From Rubrimonas cliftonensis (lineage in GTDB: Bacteria; Pseudomonadota; Alphaproteobacteria; Rhodobacterales; Rhodobacteraceae): a DNA stretch of 33,656 nucleotides. A program made the translations under genes and the position numbers. Below are positions 16,833 to 24,944 of this stretch, one piece after another (within the stretch, counting starts at the first letter, position 1; the number at the start of each line of letters is the position of its first letter). The notes under the pieces are model-generated. The model worked only from the letters and a program-made list of their open reading frames with translations, did not search any database and had not been told where the DNA came from. The stretch spans positions 1 to 33,656 of the forward strand of contig NZ_FNQM01000026.1 in assembly GCF_900107585.1 (NCBI RefSeq). Direction: 5' to 3'.

Positions 16833-17321
16833 TTCAAAGCCCGCCGCTCGTGGTCAACTGTCGCGCGATCCCTGATCTTATGGTCTCGGCGTCGAAGCCG
16901 CCTGCAACAACCGCTTGAGCATCGGCGCGTATCCGGCCTTTCAGCGCGCGCGGCACCGGCATGCGGCGACCCCGAATAGCGCAGTCGCGTAGCGGTGATC
17001 GTGCCGCCGCGCTGACAGGTCGACGCAAAGATGTCCGGCATGGCGATGATCGCAAGCTCGACGTGATCGCCGCCGCCGGGGCGAGCTGCGGCGCAAAGTG
17101 CATCGAGATCACTGCGTGATCAAGGCCGACGCCGACACGCCGCGTGCAGTGATCGACCGCGACGGCGATCGCGCTGACGCGCAAGCGGACCGAGGCAGGG
17201 CGCAACTTTCGAGCGGCCCGGCGCTGACGGGCATTCGCCTATCGGCCAGCCGCTTCGCAAACCGGATAGCGCAGCGGGGCGCCACGGCATACAGGTCTGG
17301 TGCTGGCGCGAGGAGGCTGCA
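16833..17321. other. No gene seen (489 bases)
   Basis: The stretch continues from the groEL fragment but I could not match further GroEL segments. No frame on either strand has a credible start or product. The last bases carry the AGGAGG ribosome site of the gene at 17322. Confidence 0.5.
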
Positions 17322-17969
17322 ATGCTGGGCTGGGTGATCATGGCTGGGCTCCTTGCAGCGGCGTCTGCGGGCGCGTCGGCGGCGTCCGACTTGCGCGCCC
17401 GCGACGGCGGACCTTCGCAGGCAGCAATGGTCGCGCGCGGCTCCTCAGTCGAGGGCCTCGCGCTGCTGCGCCCGGTGCTGAGCGGCGTGCTGTGGCGCGC
17501 GGGCTTCAAGGGAGGCGACAAGGAGCGCGACGGGCTGAGCGCGGCGCAACGCGGCGCCCTGTGCGAGGCCGGGTTCTCGGCGGCGCGCTACGCCGATTTC
17601 GGCAAGAACACGGCCTATGGCGAGACTACCTGCGGAACGGGCGCGCTCGACTACGAACCAGCGCGCTCGTCCAAGCCCGCCGAGGTCCTGCGCGCGGTTC
17701 ATGCGGTCGCGAAGGACCCGTCGAAGGGCCCTGTGCTCGTGCATTGCATGTGGGGCGTGCACAGTTCCGGCGCGCTCTCGGCGATGGCGCTCGTGCAGTT
17801 CTGCGGCTGGAGCGAGGCGCGCGCCAAGGCCTACTGGAACGACACGCGCGAGGGCGCGCCCTGCTCGGGCGGGTGCGACGCGTGGATCGACGCGAAGTTC
17901 GCCGCGTTCCGCCCCGACCCTGCGCTGGCCCTCAGCGCGGCGGAGCGCGAAGCGATCTGCCCCGACTAA
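17322..17969 (+). CDS. Secreted protein tyrosine phosphatase-like protein lacking the catalytic Arg
   Basis: The 215-residue product has a signal peptide (cleavage near ASAAS). After a Cys-containing middle it has VLVHCMWGVHSSG, the position of the HCX5R loop of tyrosine/dual-specificity phosphatases. Cys142 is present but the Arg position is Ser148 (C-M-W-G-V-H-S). A helix with ALVQFCGWSEARAKAYW and a GGCDAWIDAKF end follow. Without the Arg, classical phosphate-ester hydrolysis is unlikely; a phosphate-binding or different thiol role is possible. An ideal AGGAGG site precedes the ATG. It is first in an operon with 17987 (17 bases away) and 19420. Extra Cys pairs suggest disulfides in the periplasm. 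Confidence 0.75.
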   Translation: MLGWVIMAGLLAAASAGASAASDLRARDGGPSQAAMVARGSSVEGLALLRPVLSGVLWRAGFKGGDKERDGLSAAQRGALCEAGFSAARYADFGKNTAYGETTCGTGALDYEPARSSKPAEVLRAVHAVAKDPSKGPVLVHCMWGVHSSGALSAMALVQFCGWSEARAKAYWNDTREGAPCSGGCDAWIDAKFAAFRPDPALALSAAEREAICPD

Positions 17970-17986
17970 CCCGGACCGAGGTTTCA

Positions 17987-19420
17987 ATGACGCCGATGCT
18001 TCTCGCCGCCGCCGCCGCATTGATCGCCACGCCGGCCGCCGCCTCCGACGCCGTGCGCGGCGCCGAGTCGGCCTTCACGAGCCCGAACGGCGTGGCCGAG
18101 CGCTGCGTGCGCATCGCGCCGATGCCGGGCGCCGACTACGACAAGGACGACCTGGAGGAGGCGGAGGCGTTCTGCGCCATCGACCTCTACGCGCCGACTG
18201 TCGCGCTGTGCCCCAAGACCTGGAGCACGAGCCCCGGCATGATGGTCTACGACCTCTCCGAAGGCCCCTACGCCGGCGACCGCGCCCGCTTCGAGCGCGA
18301 CGCCTGCAAGGAGGGCAAGGGCGCGAAGGATCTGGCGAAGGACGACCTCGCCAAGTTCAAGCCGACGATGAACGCGGAGGGCACGAGCGGGACGTTCTCG
18401 CCCTCACCGCTGCTCTACTACCATTTCTCCCGCTATTTCGGGCTGGACGCGAAGGTTCCGGTCGCAGTCTGGCGCAGCATGGACCGGCAGGCGCATCTGA
18501 CCGAGGTGGCGCGGCCCGCCATCGCGATCTCGGGTCACGCCCATTCGGGGCGGATGAACCACGAGGGTTGGCGCACGCTCGTCTCCGCCGACGAGAACCC
18601 CGAGAGCTATTCCCCAACCGATGATCTGTTCACCGCCGACCGCACGGCGGTCTATGGGGTGATGGTGTTGAGCCCCGGCCATCGCTACGGCTCGGAAGTG
18701 AACGGCACACGGAAATCCGGCTGGGGCGAGGGCCAAAGCCGCGACTTCCAGCAGACCCCGCCTTTCCTCGCGCTGCGCTCGACGAAGCCGCTCGCAGAAG
18801 CCATCGCCGAAGGTCTCGCGCAGGGCCGGCGCGACCCGCAGATCGCCAAGGATCTCGGACCCGAGACGCCGCCGCAGCAGATGGCCTACTGGATGCGCGA
18901 GATTTCCGAGATCGTGCTGATGGACTTCATCTTCAGCCAGCAGGACCGCATCGGCAACATCGACTTCGAGCCGTACTTCTACTGGGTGGTGAACGGCAAG
19001 CTGGAGCACAAGAAGGCCAAGCATCATGAACTCGGAGACGGCGAGGTTCCCGCCGACGCGCTTCTGATCCGCCGAACGCGGCTCAACGACAACGACGCCG
19101 GGGCGCGAGTGCAGTACGCCAACTTCGCTAAGAGCACCGGGATGCTCGAGGCGCTGCGCCGGTTCGACGCCGACATCTACCGCAAGCTGATGGCGCTCGA
19201 TGCCGACCTGCAGGCGCAGGGGCCGATCCATGGCTGGCTCGTCGGCTCCTTCGGGCTCGACGCGGCGCAGGTGAAGCAGATCGTGACCAACGCCAACCTC
19301 GCCGCGGGCATCCTGCGCGGCGCTTGCGAGCGGGGGGAACTGACCTTCGACCTCTCGCCGAAGCACTTCTTCGTCGAAGGCGCGGTCGCGCCCGAAGCTG
19401 TGGACTGCGCCGGAAAGTGA
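17987..19420 (+). CDS. Secreted protein of unknown function, middle gene of phosphatase-like operon
   Basis: The 477-residue product starts at an ATG with GAGG five bases upstream and has a signal peptide cleaved near AAASD. The N-terminal part has three Cys within 80 residues (ERCVRI, FCAIDLY, LCPKTW). The central and C-terminal parts are soluble, with motifs SGHAHSGRMNHEGW, YGVMVLSPGHRYGSEVNG, MDFIFSQQDRIGNIDF and HHELGDGEVP. The D-R-I-G-N-I-D block (Asp320, Asn324, Asp326) faintly resembles the catalytic and metal-binding segment of atypical kinases of the Fam20/HipA type; this is speculation, not a family call. It ends in a TGATG overlap with the metallophosphoesterase gene, so the two are coupled. 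Confidence 0.7.
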   Translation: MTPMLLAAAAALIATPAAASDAVRGAESAFTSPNGVAERCVRIAPMPGADYDKDDLEEAEAFCAIDLYAPTVALCPKTWSTSPGMMVYDLSEGPYAGDRARFERDACKEGKGAKDLAKDDLAKFKPTMNAEGTSGTFSPSPLLYYHFSRYFGLDAKVPVAVWRSMDRQAHLTEVARPAIAISGHAHSGRMNHEGWRTLVSADENPESYSPTDDLFTADRTAVYGVMVLSPGHRYGSEVNGTRKSGWGEGQSRDFQQTPPFLALRSTKPLAEAIAEGLAQGRRDPQIAKDLGPETPPQQMAYWMREISEIVLMDFIFSQQDRIGNIDFEPYFYWVVNGKLEHKKAKHHELGDGEVPADALLIRRTRLNDNDAGARVQYANFAKSTGMLEALRRFDADIYRKLMALDADLQAQGPIHGWLVGSFGLDAAQVKQIVTNANLAAGILRGACERGELTFDLSPKHFFVEGAVAPEAVDCAGK

Positions 19421-20415
19421 TGCGCGCCCGGTCCTCGCGGAGCCTCACCCGCCGGGTGCTGCTGGCCGGCGCAGCGGCGGCGGTCGCGGCGCAGGGCCGC
19501 GCGGCGGGCGGTCTGCGGATCGGCGTGATCTCCGATCTCAACGGCTCCTACGGCTCGACCGACTACGACCCCGCCGTGTCGGGCGCCGTGGCGCGGCTCG
19601 TGGCGCTGCGGCCCGATCTCGTGATCTGCGCCGGCGACATGGTCGCGGGCCAGCGCCGGCCGCTGCTGTCCGAGGCCGAGATCGCGGCGATGTGGGCGGC
19701 GTTCCACGCTCACGTGACCGATCCTTTGCGCGCGGCGGGCCTGCCGTTGCTGGTCGCGCCCGGCAATCACGACGCCTCCGCATATCCGGGCTTCGAGGCC
19801 GAGCGCCGCGCCTTTTACCGGACATGGACTGACCGCAGCCCCGATGTCTCGATCCTTGACGGCGAGCGCTACCCGTTCCGCTATGCGGTCTCGTTCGGCG
19901 ACGTCCTGCTGATCGGGCTCGACGTCACGCTCCCCGGCCCGCTGCCGCCCGAGGAGATGGACTGGCTCGCCCAGACACTGCGCGAGGAGCGGCCGCGCCA
20001 CCGCGCTGCGATCGTGTTCTCGCATCTGCCGCTCTGGGCGGTGGCGCGGGGGCGCGAGCGCGACATCGTCGCCGACCCCGCGCTCGAGGCGCTGGAGCGC
20101 GAGGCCGGCGTCGATCTGCATCTGAGCGGTCATCACCACGCCTTCTATCCGGGCTTCCGGGCTGGGCTCGCGCATGTCGCGCAGGCCTGTCTGGGCGCGG
20201 GGCCGCGGCGCCTGATCGGGATGGACGCGCCCTCGGTCCGCGCCTTCACGCTGCTTGACGTCGCGCCGGACGGGCGCATCGGGGTCTCGGCTTACGCCGC
20301 GCCCGACTTCGCGACGCCGACGGATTTCGCCCTGCTGCCGCCGAGGCTCGTCTCGGCCGAGGCGACGCTGACCCGGCTTGACCTCGCACCCCCGACTGGC
20401 GGCGTCACACCCTGA
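19420..20415 (+). CDS. Calcineurin-like metallophosphoesterase with Tat-type signal
   Basis: The 331-residue product starts SRSLTRRVLLAGAAAA, a twin-arginine-like signal, so it is probably exported folded with its metals. Metallophosphoesterase motifs follow in order: ISDLNG (Asp39; the usual D-x-H is D-L-N here, which I recall as normal for this subgroup), CAGDMV, APGNHD, FSHLPLW and SGHHH. Two metal ions would be held by these residues. The substrate (phosphomonoester, phosphodiester or nucleotide) is unknown. It starts at TGATG on the stop of the preceding gene. Its 3' end overlaps the convergent gene at 20405 by 11 bases. Confidence 0.9.
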   Translation: MRARSSRSLTRRVLLAGAAAAVAAQGRAAGGLRIGVISDLNGSYGSTDYDPAVSGAVARLVALRPDLVICAGDMVAGQRRPLLSEAEIAAMWAAFHAHVTDPLRAAGLPLLVAPGNHDASAYPGFEAERRAFYRTWTDRSPDVSILDGERYPFRYAVSFGDVLLIGLDVTLPGPLPPEEMDWLAQTLREERPRHRAAIVFSHLPLWAVARGRERDIVADPALEALEREAGVDLHLSGHHHAFYPGFRAGLAHVAQACLGAGPRRLIGMDAPSVRAFTLLDVAPDGRIGVSAYAAPDFATPTDFALLPPRLVSAEATLTRLDLAPPTGGVTP

Positions 20416-21157
20416 GCTTCCACTCCGCCGGCTGACCCTGCAACGCCTCTTCGAGCGCCGCCTCCACCGCGTCGCCCCGTCCCGCGCCGGGCGCGCGCAT
20501 CAGCAAAGTCGCGTTGGGCTTGCGCCGGCCGCGCCGCAGCGCGATCACTTGCCAGCGTCGCGACTCCGCCAGCCGCCGCAGCGCGTCGAGCGCGGCGTCG
20601 AGGCCGGCCGCGTCCACGGCCTTGATCTCGATCTCGCAGGCGCGCAGCCGCGCCGAAGCCGCGATCACCAGCCAGCCGGCGGCGGTGATCAGCGCCGCCA
20701 TCACCGGCAGATTCAGCCCCACCGTCAGCCCGATGAAGGTGACGAGGATCAGCTCCACCGTGTCGTCAATCTCGTCGAGATTGCTGCGGAAACGCACCAG
20801 CCCGCCGATGCCGAACACCACGAAACCGATCACGTAGCCGTGCTGCTCGACCAGAAACCCGATCGCCATGCCGATCAGCGCGTAGAGGAAGAACAGCGGC
20901 GGCAGCGCGAGGTTCTCGAGGCTGCGCGGCGCGCCGGCGCGGGCCGGGTGGAAGGCGAGCGCCGCCGCCAGCGCCAGCGTGAAGGCGGTGTCGAGCGCGA
21001 ACAGCAGCAGTTCGTCCACCGCGAAGACCTGGCTCCACCCGCCGCCCGAGACCGGGATGCGGGCGAGGGCCGCGTCCGGCAGGCCGAGGGTCTGCGCGGT
21101 CGCGGCGGAAGCGGCGAGGATCATCGGAAGGCCGCAGCGCAGGACAGAGGCGAACAT
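20405..21157 (-). CDS. Membrane protein, possibly DUF4956-like
   Basis: The 250-residue product starts MFASVLRCGLPMILAASAATAQ, which may be a signal peptide. A run of four or five transmembrane helices covers residues about 50-175, with the conserved loop GIGGLVRFRSNLDEIDDTVELILVT between two of them. The soluble C-terminal part (about 75 residues) looks like a small alpha/beta domain. The VRFR-S plus D-x-x-D/E loop recalls DUF4956 and MgtC-type proteins, but the match is from memory and weak. It is the second gene after 21238 on the minus strand. The Shine-Dalgarno is poor; the start was chosen to include the signal-like N-terminus. Confidence 0.65.
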   Translation of the reverse strand: MFASVLRCGLPMILAASAATAQTLGLPDAALARIPVSGGGWSQVFAVDELLLFALDTAFTLALAAALAFHPARAGAPRSLENLALPPLFFLYALIGMAIGFLVEQHGYVIGFVVFGIGGLVRFRSNLDEIDDTVELILVTFIGLTVGLNLPVMAALITAAGWLVIAASARLRACEIEIKAVDAAGLDAALDALRRLAESRRWQVIALRRGRRKPNATLLMRAPGAGRGDAVEAALEEALQGQPAEWKLRV

Positions 21158-21237
21158 GGCGGGCGGGTCTCCCTCGGGCGTGTCGGGGGTTTGTAGAGGC
21201 GGCGCGGAGCCCCGTGAAGCACGAAAGCGCCGCGCGC

Positions 21238-21609
21238 TCAGCCGAACACGGCGAAGCCCTGATCGATGCGCGCGAGGATCACATAAGTCGCGAGCAGCAG
21301 GATCGGGGCGAGGATCGTCCCTCCCGCGAGCAGGAGCCGGGCCAACGCGTGGAAAGGCGGCGCGAAGCGCTCTGCCGCAGCGCCGTCGAGCCGCGCCCCC
21401 GCGTCGCGCAGCCGCGCCATCTGGCGCTGCAGCCCGAAGGCGAGCGCCCCGGTCGCCGCGAAGAATGCCGAAACGACGAGGCTGATGGCGAGGAACTGGC
21501 TGCTCTGCGGCGCGCGGTCGGCGATGAACAGGCTGGCGGTGACCAGCACGGCGGCGAGCAGGCTGGTTGCGGCGATCAGCAGCATGACGAGGCGCAGGAC
21601 AAGGATCAT
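21238..21609 (-). CDS. Small four-helix membrane protein, paralogue of 16001
   Basis: The 123-residue product begins MILVLRLVMLLIAATS and has four hydrophobic helices with TASLFIADRAPQSS after the first and GFAVFG at the end. The same pattern is seen in the protein encoded at 16001, which has lost its stop. No known family was recognised. It is followed, 80 bases later, by the membrane protein gene at 20405, suggesting a two-gene unit. The region between it and the divergent SH3 gene at 21840 is 230 bases. Confidence 0.75.
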   Translation of the reverse strand: MILVLRLVMLLIAATSLLAAVLVTASLFIADRAPQSSQFLAISLVVSAFFAATGALAFGLQRQMARLRDAGARLDGAAAERFAPPFHALARLLLAGGTILAPILLLATYVILARIDQGFAVFG

Positions 21610-21801
21610 CGCGCCGGGTCTCCGGCTTCAATGGCGGCGCCAAACGACGAGCGGGCGAGCAGGATCGCGCGGCGACGGGTCAGAGTCGAGAGGTAGCGGC
21701 TCCGCCGACATGAAACCGCGCGCGGTCTTTCGCATTGCGGACAGTCCGCTGCGCAAAGCGGATTTCGGCTGCGAGCCGCCCGGGCGATGATGACGGTGGA
21801 G

Positions 21802-21816
21802 ACCGGTGCGACCGGT
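21802..21816. promoter_or_regulatory. Repeated ACCGGT palindrome before the SH3 gene
   Basis: ACCGGT occurs at 21802-21807 and 21811-21816, each a palindrome and together a 9-base-period direct repeat. It lies 24-38 bases before the ATG at 21840, in the divergent region with 21609. A regulator site is possible; chance in GC-rich DNA cannot be excluded. Confidence 0.3.
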
Positions 21817-21839
21817 CGACAAGCTGCGGGCGTCCCGTC

Positions 21840-22880
21840 ATGCGATTCCTCGTCCTTCTGTTCTCCCTCCTCCTCGCCGCGCCGGCCTCGGCGCAGGAGA
21901 TCCGCACCCAGCGCGTCAGCTTCCCGCCGGGCGCGGAGAGCTCGACGGTCTTCGGCGTGATCCTGGGCCGCGAGATCGTGGACTTCCTGCTGAACGCGCG
22001 GGCCGGGCAATACGCCAACGTCGGCATGGCGACGCAGAACCCGTCCGCCTATTTCAACATCCTCGCGCCGGGCGAGACCGAGGTCGCCTTCTTCGTCGGC
22101 TCGACTTCGGGCAACCAGTTCGAGGGCCGGCTGCCCGCGACCGGCGACTACCGCATCCGCGTCTATCAGATGCGCAACGCCGCGCGGCGCGGCGAGACGG
22201 CGGATTACCGGCTGGAGATGATCGTCTCTGGCGGCAGGGGGGCGGCGACGCAACTGCCCGCGAGCCCGCCTGACGGCTTCGTCGCGGGCGACTTCTTCGA
22301 GGTGACGGGCGTGGGCGGCGGCGACAGCCTCAACCTGCGCGACGGGCCCGGCACGTCGGCGCGCATCGTGGGGCGGCTCGCCAACGGGGCCGTCCTGCGC
22401 AATGTCGGCGGCTGCCGCATGACCGGCCAGACCCGCTGGTGCGAGGTCGAGACCACCGGCGCCGCGCGCGTGCGCGGCTGGGTCTCGGCGCGCTATCTGC
22501 GCGAGCCGCGCCCTGGCGCGGGCGGAACGGCGAGCCAGCTCCCCGCGTCGCCCCCCGGCGCGAGCGCCGCGGAACGCGCTGGACAGGGCCGCTTCGACGC
22601 CACCGGCGCGATCCCTTGCAAGCAGTTCGCCGGCCAGCCCACGGGCCAGTGCCGCTTCGGCGTCGCCCGCGCGCCCGGCGGCTCGGCCGCCGTGGTGGTC
22701 ACCCGGCCCGATGGCGGGACCCGCGCGCTGTTCTTCGAAGGCGGGCGGTTCGTCAGCGCCGACACCAGCCAGGCCGACGGATATCCGCCCTATGCCGCGA
22801 CGCGCGACGGCGACGTGTTCGTCGTGACGGTGGGCGCCGAGCGCTACGAGATCTTCGACGCCGTAGTGTTCGGCGGATGA
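21840..22880 (+). CDS. Secreted SH3-domain protein, paralogue of 12523-13551
   Basis: The 346-residue product starts MRFLVLLFSLLLAAPASAQE (signal peptide). Domain 1 (about 20-115) is the PPC/lysozyme-inhibitor-like beta domain: RVSFPPGAESSTVFG, NPSAYFNILAPG, FEGRLPATGDYRIRVY, RNAARRGETADYRLE. Domain 2 (about 150-220) is SH3: LNLRDGPGTSARIVGRL to GWVSARYL. Domain 3 (about 250-346) starts FDATGAIPCKQF and ends AVVFGG. Pro/Ser-rich linkers with a repeated QLPASPP separate them. It heads a run of small secreted proteins on the same strand. A role in the periplasm at the peptidoglycan is inferred from the SH3 domain. Confidence 0.88.
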   Translation: MRFLVLLFSLLLAAPASAQEIRTQRVSFPPGAESSTVFGVILGREIVDFLLNARAGQYANVGMATQNPSAYFNILAPGETEVAFFVGSTSGNQFEGRLPATGDYRIRVYQMRNAARRGETADYRLEMIVSGGRGAATQLPASPPDGFVAGDFFEVTGVGGGDSLNLRDGPGTSARIVGRLANGAVLRNVGGCRMTGQTRWCEVETTGAARVRGWVSARYLREPRPGAGGTASQLPASPPGASAAERAGQGRFDATGAIPCKQFAGQPTGQCRFGVARAPGGSAAVVVTRPDGGTRALFFEGGRFVSADTSQADGYPPYAATRDGDVFVVTVGAERYEIFDAVVFGG

Positions 22881-22989
22881 GCACGACGCGACAGCGGCCG
22901 CCGCCGACGATTTCGCACGCCAGCGCGACGCTCCGAAAGCCCTCCCGCGAGCAACCGGAATGTCATCCCGTCATGGAGAATCGAACAGA

Positions 22990-23268
22990 ATGCGCAAGTT
23001 CCTTATCGCGGCCTCCTTCGCCGCCCTCGCCGCCCCAGCCGCCGCGGAGGCGGGCGACCCCGCTTTGCTCGCGGCCGACTGCCAGCGCCGCGCCGCCGAG
23101 CGCCTCGACGTCTCCCGCGAGAGCGTCACAACAAAGGCCGAGGGCCGGCGTACCGACGGGACTTACCCCGTCAACGGCTCCGCGCCGATCGCCGGCGGTC
23201 GCACTGTGACGTTCCAGTGCAACTACGCGCGCGACGGCCTCACCTTCACCGGGCTGATCGTCAACTGA
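22990..23268 (+). CDS. Small secreted protein of unknown function
   Basis: The 92-residue product starts MRKFLIAASFAALAAPAAAEAG (signal peptide). The mature part has a helix with CQRRAAERLDVSRES and strands with an FQCNYARDG motif, so two Cys about 45 residues apart may form a disulfide. It may share its small alpha/beta layout with the domains in 23310 and the N-terminus of 24945, but identity is low. Its stop is followed 41 bases later by the lipoprotein gene, through a leader that is duplicated at 25572-25611. Confidence 0.7.
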   Translation: MRKFLIAASFAALAAPAAAEAGDPALLAADCQRRAAERLDVSRESVTTKAEGRRTDGTYPVNGSAPIAGGRTVTFQCNYARDGLTFTGLIVN

Positions 23269-23309
23269 GCGACGACCTTTCCACGTCACATCAGCAGAGA
23301 GAGACCGAT

Positions 23310-23660
23310 ATGAAAACGATCCCCGCCGTGGCCGTCGCCGCGTCCGCCGTCGCGATGCTCGCCGGCTGCGTGGTCCAGGCGCCCTCGCAGCCCGCGCCGG
23401 CGAAGCCGGCGTCGTCGCAGCCCGCGCCGCCCGCTGTCGGCTTCGCGGCCGAAGTGACGAACGCGGCGGTGGAGAACTGCCGCCGCGCGCTCGACACCCA
23501 GACCGACGGCGCGGTTGAGGTGACGGGGACCGAGTCCTCGCAGGCCAACGATGCGGTCTACATGGTCGTTGGCGCGAACCGCGCGCCGTGGATGTGCCTC
23601 GTCTCGCGCAACGGCGCCGTGCAGGAACTGCGCTTCATCGGCAGCGACGGCGCGCTCTGA
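23310..23660 (+). CDS. Lipoprotein of unknown function
   Basis: The 116-residue product has a lipoprotein signal with lipobox MLAGC (Cys19 region), then a Pro/Ser/Ala linker (QPAPAKPASSQPAPP) and a domain of about 75 residues: NAAVENCRRAL, then VVGANRAPWMCLVSRNG and VQELRFIGSDG. The same pattern (C-x-x-x-L, a W-x-C strand, G-x-V-x-EL) is the N-terminal domain of the protein at 24945, so the two share a domain. Expected location is the outer or inner membrane facing the periplasm. GAGAGA precedes the start at about the right distance. Confidence 0.8.
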   Translation: MKTIPAVAVAASAVAMLAGCVVQAPSQPAPAKPASSQPAPPAVGFAAEVTNAAVENCRRALDTQTDGAVEVTGTESSQANDAVYMVVGANRAPWMCLVSRNGAVQELRFIGSDGAL

Positions 23661-23737
23661 CCCGTCCTGAACGATCGGCCGTCCGCGCCGGCGGCCGCGC
23701 CGCCCGCGCGCTTCCCCAACTCCCAGAGACCTCTCTC

Positions 23738-24148
23738 ATGGCCTTCTCGCTTCGCCATCTCCTCGCCGCCGCGGCGATCTCGCTGGCCGCGCCGGCCGCG
23801 GTCGACGCCGGCGACGCCCGGACTGTCCGCGTCCACTTACCGAAGGGCGCGACCGGGACCACGGACAGGATCAAGGGCCACGAATAGGTGCTCTACGAAC
23901 TGGGCGCGCGCGAGGGTCAGTTCCTGACCGTGAGCCTGCGCCCCGACAACCAGTCGGCCGATTTCAACGTCTACATCCCCGGCAAGGGGCCGGGCGACGA
24001 GGCGCTGTTCACCTCGGCGACGGGCGGAAGCGAGTATCGCGGCCAGCTTTACGTCACGGGCGACCACACGGTGTCGGTCTTCCTGAACCGCAACGCCGCG
24101 CGGGAAGGGCAGACGGCCAATTTCGACATCGTGCTCGGGATCGAGTGA
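23738..24148 (+). pseudogene. Secreted PPC-like domain protein broken by an amber codon
   Basis: The frame starts MAFSLRHLLAAAAISLAAPA (signal peptide) and continues VRVHLPKGATGTTDRIKGHE, then TAG at 23885-23887, then VLYELGAREGQFLTVSL, FNVYIPGKG, YRGQLYVTGDHTVSVFLNR and FDIVLGIE. The parts before and after the stop together form one domain of the same family as in 12523, 21840 and 24945, where a Tyr or similar residue stands near the interrupted position (for example ARYVLGAKNGQ). TAC or TAT to TAG is the simplest cause. The C-terminal part alone would lack an export signal. Confidence 0.82.
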
Positions 24149-24150
24149 GC

Positions 24151-24768
24151 ATGGCTGTCATGACGAGGACCCGCGGCAGGCTCTGGACGCGCCGCGCGGC
24201 GCTGGCCGGCCTCGCCGCCGCGCCCCTCGCCGCCGCGCTGGCGCAGGAGGCGGTGTTCGAGGAGCACGGCCTCGCGCCGGGCGAGTTTTCCTGGCATCCG
24301 GAGCGCTCGCCCTCGGGCGCGGTCATCGTGTCGATCCCGGAGCAGCGCGTCCACGTCTTCCGCAACGGCGTGCGCATCGCGCTCTCGACCTGATCGACCG
24401 GCAAGGCGCCGAAGCTTCTCGTGACCGGCCATGCCGACCGGCTCGGCTCCAAGACCTACAATCTGGAGCTGTCGCTGAAGCGCGCCGAGGCGGTCGCCGC
24501 CTATCTGCGCAACGAGGTGGGGCTGCCGGTCGGGTCGATCGGCGTGGCCGCCATGGGCGAGGCGCGCCCTCTCGTGGGCTGCCCAACCGAGAACGGCGAC
24601 GCGCTCAAGGCCTGCCTCGCGCCCAACCGGCGCGTCGAAGTCGTGTTCGTTGGCCATGCGCTGGTCGATCACGACCGTATCATGCTGGTGCGCGAAATCG
24701 AGAGCGGCGGCGCCGATCTGATCGAGATCGAGGAGATCGCCCGGACGACCGTGACCATCCTCGACTAG
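24151..24768 (+). pseudogene. Chimera: L,D-transpeptidase N-terminus joined to OmpA C-terminal domain
   Basis: The first 80 codons read as a Tat-like signal (LWTRRAALAGLAAAPLAAAL) and the start of a YkuD L,D-transpeptidase (VIVSIPEQRVHVFRNGVRIALST). At 24391-24393 there is a TGA. After STGKAPK, where YkuD proteins continue with a GHETPTGVF-type motif, the same frame changes to an OmpA domain: LLVTGHADRLGSKTYNLELS, KRAEAVAAYL, then PNRRVEVVFVG. The OmpA peptidoglycan contacts (Asp of HAD, Arg of KRA) are kept, while the transpeptidase catalytic Cys is lost. It fits a deletion that fused two envelope genes. GTG at 24145 is an alternative start overlapping the previous stop. Confidence 0.8.
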
Positions 24769-24944
24769 CAGGCCGGCCGCCCCTGCGGCGCGACACCGCA
24801 GACTTCGCATTCCGGATAAGAGCTTCGCGATTCGGATTTCGCCACTCCGCCGGATGCCTCTCTCTGCCAACACTGGCGTCGGGTGCATTCCGCAACCGGC
24901 CCCATCGACGCCCTCCGGGCGCAAGCCGACGCGAGGCTCACGAC

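Noticed and set aside
16974..17110. Possible continuation of groEL (a VAVIVPP-like stretch)
   Set aside because: The match is limited to a few residues and is followed by stops in the same frame; not enough to extend the pseudogene.
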